Origin: Macrothele yani
Taxonomy: Eukaryota > Arthropoda > Arachnida > Araneae > Macrothelidae
Direction of reading: 5' to 3'
NCBI GenBank assembly: GCA_039090855.1
Contig: CM077016.1
Coordinates: forward strand, 53,307,936-53,371,935
Length of the DNA: 64,000 nt
Shown here one piece after another: positions 57,718-64,000 of the stretch. The stretch's first letter is position 1; every line of letters begins with the position of its first letter. A program made the position numbers and the translations under genes. A model generated the notes under the pieces. The model did no database searches and was not told the origin of the DNA. It saw only the letters and a program-made list of their open reading frames with translations.

Positions 57718-57778
57718 GGACCATCTCGGAGAACAGTCAGAAGCCAGCACTTAGACTACTGCGCCACTGGGGTGGCAG

Positions 57779-59070
57779 AAATACCAGCATCAGATAAGTA
57801 CAGCTTCTTTAAGCTAATGGAGAAAAAGTTAGCATTTGTGCACTCCACTTTGAGGAAAAAGTGGCTTTCTATCTATCTTTCAATATGTTCAATTGTTGAT
57901 GACAAAACATTGTTGATACTGTTATGCTGAATTAAGCTGTCTAGAATTATATTATGATAGTTAAGGATCAGAAATTAGAACAACTCATATAGCCATAAAT
58001 ATTTAGGAGCACTGGTTTTACAAACTTGGCAAAACAACATGAGTAACAGGTTTCTTCACACAGCAATCAGATTATAACACTGAATAGCACAAATTTACTG
58101 TTCACCATGCAACACACATTAGAAAACTTGAAAATTGCACTGCATTGAAGCAGAAGTTGAACCCGCATCTCTTAATTACTGTTCGATCATGCTATCCATT
58201 ATACCACCCAGGGCAATGAAGTTTCAAGTATTTGAAGCAAAGTAATTACAGGTTAGGAATCAGCTGGTTTGATTCCCACTCTAGGGCAATACAATTTCTT
58301 AGAATCCTAAGCTACATCCCCTTAGCTTCTGTTACACATAACTTTGTTGTCCTGAATGGTAAAACAGTTTAAATTGGGTAATGTGGGTTCTATTCTCATC
58401 CTAGGGTGATGCAATTTTCAAGTTTTCTGAAAGATGGCTGCATGGGAAACAATAACAATGTACAGCATTTATCTGCCAACAATTACACTAAAAACAAAGC
58501 TCATATTTTCCAAAACAGGCTGCCTAGTTCAATTGATTTAACACTGAACTGATACACGAGATTTTTCACTAGGACGTTTATTCTTAAACGAGGAGAAAAG
58601 TTTCCTCTGGAAATCCACACATATAAGAATAATATCTTAGGTTAAAACCTCATATATTTATTTAGTTTTAAATGAAAATACTAGTACCCTCCTCCCCCTT
58701 CAATAATCAGTGGAAGTCTCTAAAAAGACTAGCTACAACAGCCTGTACAACATCGGAAGACTAAATCACTACTGGTACATAATTAACTTTTGTGAAATAA
58801 AATAAAAATATAATCTTTTTTATTGATAAAATGAAAATGCCAGTACTGCATTCTGAACTTGCTGATATATTCCACTATGCAACAATAAAACAAATTTATC
58901 AGATGCACTGCTTTGAAAAAATCGTACACATGAAAACTGGAGTAAGAGATTAAGCACTGATGAAAAAGACTAACTACATGTTTTAATCTCAATGGCAGTA
59001 AATAGTTATGTTGCATGTGTGTAAGCCAGTAACTGGCATATAGCACTTGGGACCAAAGTAAATGAAACCA
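57779..59070. other. Gap with SINE-like pieces, no gene
   Basis: Apart from the tRNA-like units listed separately, this is AT-rich sequence with no recognised frame. Confidence 0.35.
58140..58430. repeat. tRNA-like SINE pieces
   Basis: On the minus strand, TGGTATAATGGATAGCATGA (about 58185-58205) and GGGTTCAACTTC (about 58152-58163) look like A and B boxes. Two plus-strand units ending in GGTTTGATTCCCA (about 58266) and GGGTTCTATTCTCA (about 58384), each followed by AGGGYRATRCAATTT, are about 118 bases apart. Interpreted as overlapping tRNA-derived SINE copies, not tRNA genes. Confidence 0.4.
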
Positions 59071-62049
59071 GGGTCATTCCATGTCAAATCAACCAATGAA
59101 AAACACATTCTGGAACTTGATGTAATGGATTTGGTTCATTTTTGGTACATTTGTACCTTACCATGAGATGTTTAAAAATTATTGGGTTTTTTTTTCAATT
59201 CTTTTTGTCCACCCGTTTTTGCGATATCAAATTTTCAAAATTGCCTAAAAATGCCAAAATTCACTAGCCACCGTAACATCAAAATGCCATTTATGAGATA
59301 CCTATAATAGCTACCAACATGGGACAAGTGTCATTTTAAAGCTTATGAATAGGACTTTAATTTATATACAACATGTCACAGTTGCAAATTTCCAAAAAAT
59401 TAACAAATTTAAAAAAATATATATATATTGGGTTTTGGGAAAAATGGAATTTTTTTAAATTTTCAAAAAATTCACACTTAAAGGTATATTGTCTTGTAGC
59501 CAGTTAGTCCAAATTTCAAGGTGGTATCTCAATGGTATCATAGAAAAATTAAATTTTCTTGTTGGCAGTGACAAGGAATTAAATTGACTTAGCCCCGAAA
59601 ATAGACAAAAATTTCTATACCTAATTGATAGAGAACCTCTTTTTTCTTCGCCAGCATGTTGGATGCTTTTGTCAACTCCTGTGGGGTTAGCTGGTATGTT
59701 CTCCCTGCAGCTGTAACTGGATCCAGTTTGCAAAGGATGAAGCTTCCTGCCACGGTGAGGACATCCGGTTTCCTAGGATAAGAGAATGATGTTGCTGGTC
59801 TAGCTGGATGTAAGAATGATAGCTTGACTTCACATTCTACCGCATCCATTGAGAGAACACATCCCATCCACCAAGAACTGTCATAGGCACATGCCACAAA
59901 GCCATTCATATGATCAAAATCTACATCTTGAAGTTCAGGAGCGATTTTAATAAAATGTAAAACAGTATCATGAGAAGCTGAAAATGCATTGGTTTTTAAT
60001 TTTTCAGTTGATACTGAGAGGTAGGCATGAAACTTCGGAGTTCCTGTAACAGCAACTGCTTCATTAAATCTTACTTGTACAAATATCTCCTCTTCCAGGT
60101 ATTCATCATTTAAAATATAAAAAAAAATTTATTGCAGGGATGTTTGCCTTCCCCCGCTCAAACAGCTGTTGAGGTGTCATTATTTGATTTGAGAGGGGTT
60201 TTGAAGGCTGGCCTTTGCCGCAAGTTTCTTCACTGTGCCTCCAACACCATCACAAACTCGTTTTCCATGTGCAGTGGCATAAAAATGCCACTCTGCCATA
60301 AGTGGCATAAAAATGCCACTCTGCCTAACTATCTTGGAAATCAGTGTGGTGGTTACACAAATTTGCAAAACTCTTATGATTTTCGTATTGTGCTGCACAG
60401 CTGCCTGAAAAGTAAAATATATTTTTCAAGTTTGGGAGCAATTCCACTTTCAAAGCACTAAGAAGTTTTCTTTGGAAAGCCATGAACAAGAACTGTGTCA
60501 TGTTTCAGACATTCAGAGATGAAAACAAAACGCTTATGTCTTAGTTGATCATTTCCCTTGTAGTACACAATAAAGGGATGAACAGTTGCCATTGAGTTGT
60601 TCCAATGGAATGACTGGGCTTCAACTAGCAGAATGAATTAATAGTTCTCAGAAAAATCACTAGCAGAATGAATTAATAGTTCTCAGAAAAATTCAGCTTC
60701 GTTAGGGCAAAGTGTAATTTTCTTCTCTGCAAAAAAAGCAGATTGCTGTTTGGCGATGAAATCGTGCTTCTTCAAGATGATTAGCTGGGCTGAAAACTCC
60801 TCAACAGATTCCTCTGTGGTTTTGCAAATAGTTTCAAACGAACAGCAGTTCACTGAAACCCACTGCTTGTAGGTGATGTTATCAATAATTTCTTCTTCAA
60901 GACTTGTCAATAAGGCTTCCTTGAATTCATCAGTGCTAGGACATGAATCACAGTCACCTAAAAAACATTTCTGTGCTGGGGAATTACACATAATTCTTGA
61001 TAAGCAATGTTGATATGTTTTTAAAGGAGTACAATGTCCTTCCAGGGTCACTTTGTTTAAATTAGCACCAGCAGTCATGAACTTACATTCTGAAGTGGTG
61101 TGTACACACACACAGTGTGAGTTCCACTAGCTCCTGCTATAATGCAGTTCCTTGGTCTTAACTCAGCAAATTTTAGAAATCCGATCTTTTCAGATGGGTA
61201 CTTGAGACTTTCAAAGTTGGTAAATTTCTCTAAGATTACCAAGTATCAGACGCTTTTGGACATGAGTTTGACAACCATCTTTGTCTTTGATTGAAATATA
61301 ATCTTTCTTGCCGGGCATTTGCCTGCTGACTTCATTGCAGTAAAATTCCTTTACTAAGTTGACAGTGTTTTCAGGTAAAAGTTTTCCAGGTTTGGGATTA
61401 GGTGAGGACAAAATTCCTTTTTCTTTCACAAGTGTTTTTGCCTTCCTTGCAATGTAGTTACTTACTCCACATTCACTTTCTATTCTTTTACAGGACCAGC
61501 TTTTTGGAAAAACTGTAAATATCATGAGCTTTTCACTTCTGTTTGTAGTTTTAAAATTTTCCTTTAGTTGCTGAATAATTTCTGAATCAGCACAGTGCCT
61601 TTCTTCCTCATCTAAATCATCTTCAGAAGTAAAAAATAACTCTTTGTAGGTACTTTTAAATCTTCCCCATCTTTTCTTTGCAATACTTCATAGACCTATT
61701 TAATACTTTCTTCTTACACACCGGAGACTCACCAAGGGAGGTCAAAGAGGCATTTAAGTGGCTTAAAGCTGCATCAGGGTCCAAATACTGAGACTCCTTC
61801 ATATGACTAGGACCAGGAATCTCATAATTCTCAGGAGGAATTTCCTTTTGAAGTGTATTGTTTTCCATCTGACAAGGCTTCTCTTTTCCTGACTGCAATC
61901 AGCATGAAGTGCATACTTCCATGTGTGGTTTGATTTCACTATTTAGTGAAACCATCCAATCAGTTACTTTCCTGAAGTCTTTACTAACCCAGTGTACCCT
62001 TTTTTTAAAAGGGTTGCAACAGTTTTTCGACCACTCACTCTCCTCCATA
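59071..62049 (-). mobile_element. Unclassified DNA-transposon-like element with a long gene
   Basis: The low-coordinate edge AGGGTCATTCCATGTCAAAT (about 59070) followed by TTTTTGG...ATCAAATTTTC blocks has the look of a transposon terminus. The gene at 59589-62049 lies inward. The opposite terminus was not found before the PLE-like motif at 62222, so the 5' side is truncated. Confidence 0.5.
59589..62049 (-). pseudogene. Transposon-derived multidomain protein, broken
   Basis: Start at 62049 gives MEESEWSKNCCNPFKKRVHW with a Cys pair, then stop and frame changes. Segments in order: 61898-61656 (DPDAALSHLNASL, CKKKVLNRSMKY); 61525-61211 (SNYIARKAKTLVKEKGILSS, MPGKKDYISIKD, HVQKRLILGNLREIYQL); 61111-60683 (CFLGDCDSCPSTDEFKEALL, NITYKQWVSVNCCSFETICK, DFIAKQQSAFF); 60660-60480 (FHWNNSMATVHPFIVYYKGN); 60398-60180 (WHFYATAHGKRVCDGVGGTV, KKLAAKASLQ); 59909-59589 (FVACAYDSSWWMGCVLSM, LHPARPATSFSYPR). 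I recognise this as a repetitive protein family of arthropods and cnidarians. The His/Asp-rich middle could be a nuclease-like core, which is inference. Confidence 0.7.
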
Positions 62050-62189
62050 TTTTGAATTATGTAATTATCAAACAGCTAATGAAATAAACTTAATAAAAGT
62101 AGGCAGGATAAAAAGCTGTCTAAGCACGATTCAGTCAATGAACAATTAGCCAAACCACATTTTAAAAATGAAGTTTATTTACAGCTAAA

Positions 62190-62300
62190 AGCACTGGTTA
62201 AAAGAATCTAAAAGCGAGATCTTTCGGGCTCACTGTGACCCCATCCTCAGGCCTAACACTGTACGGAACAAAACTACGGTATATATATATATATATACAT
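62190..62300 (-). repeat. PLE-like terminal fragment with hammerhead-like motif and (TA)n
   Basis: Minus strand 62250-62222: CTGAGGA, T, a GGG/CCC stem with GTCACAGTGA-type loop, then GAAAG. A (TA)10-type microsatellite lies at about 62279-62297. No RT or endonuclease is adjacent; interpreted as a solo PLE end. Confidence 0.45.
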
Positions 62301-62309
62301 CGTCAGGTC

Positions 62310-62505
62310 AGGTGATGCGTAACATCACAGCCTCTCCTTGACAAATGTCAACCCCGCCTTCTCGTGGTGCATCCTGTTCCCACTAAAGGGGCTCTGACGA
62401 CCGCCAATAGCGGTATAACTATACCATCGGGATCAGAGGAAATGCTATCCCACACTCACCAACCCGCTTGGCCAGCGTGGTGAGTTATGGCCAAACACCT
62501 CCAAA
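62310..62505 (+). other. 5' leader of RTE/BovB-like LINE
   Basis: GC-richer than the surroundings (CCCCGCCTTCTCGTGG, GGCCAGCGTGGTGAG) and directly upstream of the endonuclease frame. Probably the untranslated leader and internal promoter. The exact 5' end is uncertain. Confidence 0.5.
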
Positions 62506-63465
62506 ATGACTCTACAACTTAAATCTTGGCCCTCAGTCTCCGGCAGCTGGAATGTACCTGGCCAAGGCAGCGGCCAGTGCGACATGAAGGCAGAGGTGCT
62601 AAGAATCCCCGGGAGGACCGGACTAGGCTGCCATTTGATGCTGACCCTGGCTACCTATAACGGACGCTCCCTATCTTCTGATTCAAGGCTTCTTGAATTG
62701 GAAGAGGAACTACAAAGGATCAAGTGGGACATCGTCGGGCTAAGTGAGGTAAGGAGAAAAGGAGAAGATCTCATTGAACTGAAAAGTGGACATCTCTTCT
62801 ATTATCGTGGGACAGATACTGGCAGAACTAGTGGTGTTGGATTTATAATAAACAAGAAACTGAAGGATAAAGTGGTAGAAGTTGAAAGTTCCTCTGACAG
62901 AGCTGCACGATTCGTTATCCAACTATCGAGAAGATACCAGGCTCAGATTATTCAAACTTATGCACCCACCACAAGTCATGCTGAAGAAGAAATTGAAGAC
63001 TTTTATGAGGAAATTCGTGATCTAAACAATAAAGGTAAGCAGCTGTTGAAGATAATTATGGGAGATTTCAATGCAAAAATAGGACAACGGCAACAGAATG
63101 AAACTTCAGTAGGTAAATTCGGTCACGACAACAGAAACCAGCGTGGAAATACTCTCGTTGAGTTTGTAGAGGCAGAAGGGTTTTTCATCTTGAACTCCTT
63201 TTTCAAGAAAAAGCCACACAGGAAATGGACATGGAGACATCCAAATGGGACGACAAGGGAAATTGATTTTATTATGTGTAACAAAAATTTCGTCATAGAA
63301 GACTGCAGTGTGCTAAACAAGTTCAACACAAGTAGTGACCATAGAATGGTGAGATGTAAGATGCACCTCAACACTAAACTCGAACGTGGCAAGCTCATAA
63401 GACAAACAAAATGTATTGACATAACTAACCTTAAAAACACCATAATACCTTCAAGTTGGAACTGA
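62506..63465 (+). CDS. APE-type endonuclease domain of an RTE/BovB-like LINE
   Basis: 319 open codons. Landmarks: LATYNGRSLSSDSRLLELEE (Asn of the active site), DIVGLSEVRRKGEDLI (catalytic Glu), IIQTYAPTTSHAEEEIEDFY, IIMGDFNAKIGQRQ (Asp/Asn), REIDFIMCNKNF and NTSSDHRMVRCKMHL (terminal Asp-His pair). All active-site residues are present. The domain nicks target DNA to prime reverse transcription. The first 50 residues are atypical, and the true start may be MLTLATYN at about 62638. A frame change near 63450 joins to the linker region. Confidence 0.85.
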   Translation: MTLQLKSWPSVSGSWNVPGQGSGQCDMKAEVLRIPGRTGLGCHLMLTLATYNGRSLSSDSRLLELEEELQRIKWDIVGLSEVRRKGEDLIELKSGHLFYYRGTDTGRTSGVGFIINKKLKDKVVEVESSSDRAARFVIQLSRRYQAQIIQTYAPTTSHAEEEIEDFYEEIRDLNNKGKQLLKIIMGDFNAKIGQRQQNETSVGKFGHDNRNQRGNTLVEFVEAEGFFILNSFFKKKPHRKWTWRHPNGTTREIDFIMCNKNFVIEDCSVLNKFNTSSDHRMVRCKMHLNTKLERGKLIRQTKCIDITNLKNTIIPSSWN

Positions 63466-64000
63466 AGAACAGATTCTCTGCTTTGGAAGGCCTAACATCG
63501 GAAGAAGTGGATATTTATGAAATTAACAGAAAAATAACCAAAGCTCTTATGGAAACAGCAACAAAATTAGCTGGGTCTAAGAACAAGTTGCATGTGAACA
63601 AATAATCAGGAAAAACCAAAATGTTGATGCAAAAAAGAAGAGAGATGAGGACAACTAAAGAAGATGTGACTTCCAAAGTGGAATATATAGAGCTATACAA
63701 GACCGTACGAAAAAGTATCACTGAAGACGTAAGGAAATTCAACTGTGATATAGTGAGCAATTGAAAACAACCAAAGCCTAAAGATAGCAAAGGGACATCT
63801 CAGTAAGGGAAGAAAACAGATTATGGCTCTGAGAAAAGAAGATGGTTCTATAACAAGAAATAGAGGCAAAATTTTGACAAGAGTGAAAGATTTCTACTCC
63901 AAATTATATGAAAGGGATGATACATGTTCTCCAGACATCATGAAAGGTACCAGAGTTCTTCCAGTCCTCCCAGCAGAAGTTGCTCATGTGATCAAGAACA
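63450..64000 (+). pseudogene. Linker between endonuclease and RT, frameshifted, runs off window
   Basis: Continues the LINE in shifting frames: LKNRFSALEGLTSEEVDIYE, MQKRREMRTTKEDVTSKVEY, then MALRKEDGSITRNRGKILTR and VKDFYSKLYERDDTCSPDIM. The SKLY and TRNRGKIL motifs immediately precede the RT fingers in RTE elements. The RT itself lies beyond base 64000. Its C-terminal end is represented by the fragments at 33600-34360. Confidence 0.75.

Larger units (their letters stand above)
57186..57778 (-). repeat. tRNA-derived SINE split by a PLE fragment
   Basis: Minus strand. The head at 57718-57778 reads TGGCGCAGTAGTCTAAGTGC (A box) to CTCCGAGATGGTCC. The body at 57186-57346 contains GGGTTCAAATCCC (B box) and the tail AGCCCATCGAGTTG...TTAAACCCCC. 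The two parts are separated by 57347-57717. The repeated GGACC(C)ATCTCGGA at 57333-57346 and 57718-57730 is a target duplication. Removing the insert gives normal A-B box spacing. The tail also occurs at 21537-21600. Confidence 0.75.

Noticed and set aside
58140..58430. Possible tRNA genes on both strands
   Set aside because: B-box-like motifs lack matching cloverleaf arms; better explained as SINE pieces.
1..64000. CRISPR arrays, operons, ribosome-binding sites, bacterial terminators
   Set aside because: No regularly spaced repeats with unique spacers and no prokaryotic gene organisation; all signals are eukaryotic.

Overview
The window reads as a repeat-packed stretch of a metazoan nuclear genome, most likely an arthropod with a large, AT-rich genome. 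The reasons are the absence of bacterial gene density, the many microsatellites, spliced-type exons, and a mixture of Tc1/mariner, Merlin, Penelope-like (PLE), RTE-like LINE, hAT-like and P-like/THAP elements. The species cannot be named from the sequence. Nearly every long reading frame is transposon-derived and broken.

Layout. 0-8.4 kb: a decayed Tc1 copy (744-1858), a 430-bp palindrome (3190-3622), a minus-strand LINE (4497-6768) and a miRNA-sized hairpin (7563-7645). 8.4-15.5 kb: a minus-strand LINE of the same family, split by a 3.9-kb hAT-like insertion that itself contains a 553-bp P-like element with a THAP exon. 15.5-25 kb: AT-rich DNA with four large inverted repeats (17632-18060, 20875-21497, 22492-23622, 23859-24183) and several minus-strand exon candidates (18873-19011, 20940-20998, 23656-23778, 24935-25000). 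25.9-35.7 kb: five class II elements with recognisable ends (Tc1, Merlin, mariner, Tc1, mariner) and two RTE tail fragments. 35.9-39 kb: a mariner-like element invaded by a PLE. 39.5-48 kb: mariner-like relics, a third LINE copy split by another hAT-like element, and a second PLE. 48-51.5 kb: quiet AT-rich DNA. 51.5-53 kb: a compact PLE bounded by inverted terminal copies. 53-56.2 kb: an old and a younger Tc1, then a palindrome related to the one at 22.5 kb. 56.7 kb: a strong exon candidate. 57-58.5 kb: tRNA-derived SINEs, one invaded by a PLE fragment. 59-62 kb: a long transposon-derived gene in pieces. 62.3-64 kb: the 5' part of an RTE/BovB-like LINE running off the end.

How it fits together. 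A host gene on the minus strand could run through the window: exons at 56700-56844, 24935-25000 and 23656-23778 have splice signals and compatible phases, and the transposons would then sit in its introns. This is inference; no protein family was recognised. The most unusual features are: a palindrome whose two arms each carry the same 59-nt start-codon-to-splice-donor segment in diverging orientation; the triple nest of LINE, hAT-like and P-like elements; and a hammerhead-like core motif at six loci, most of them PLE-related.
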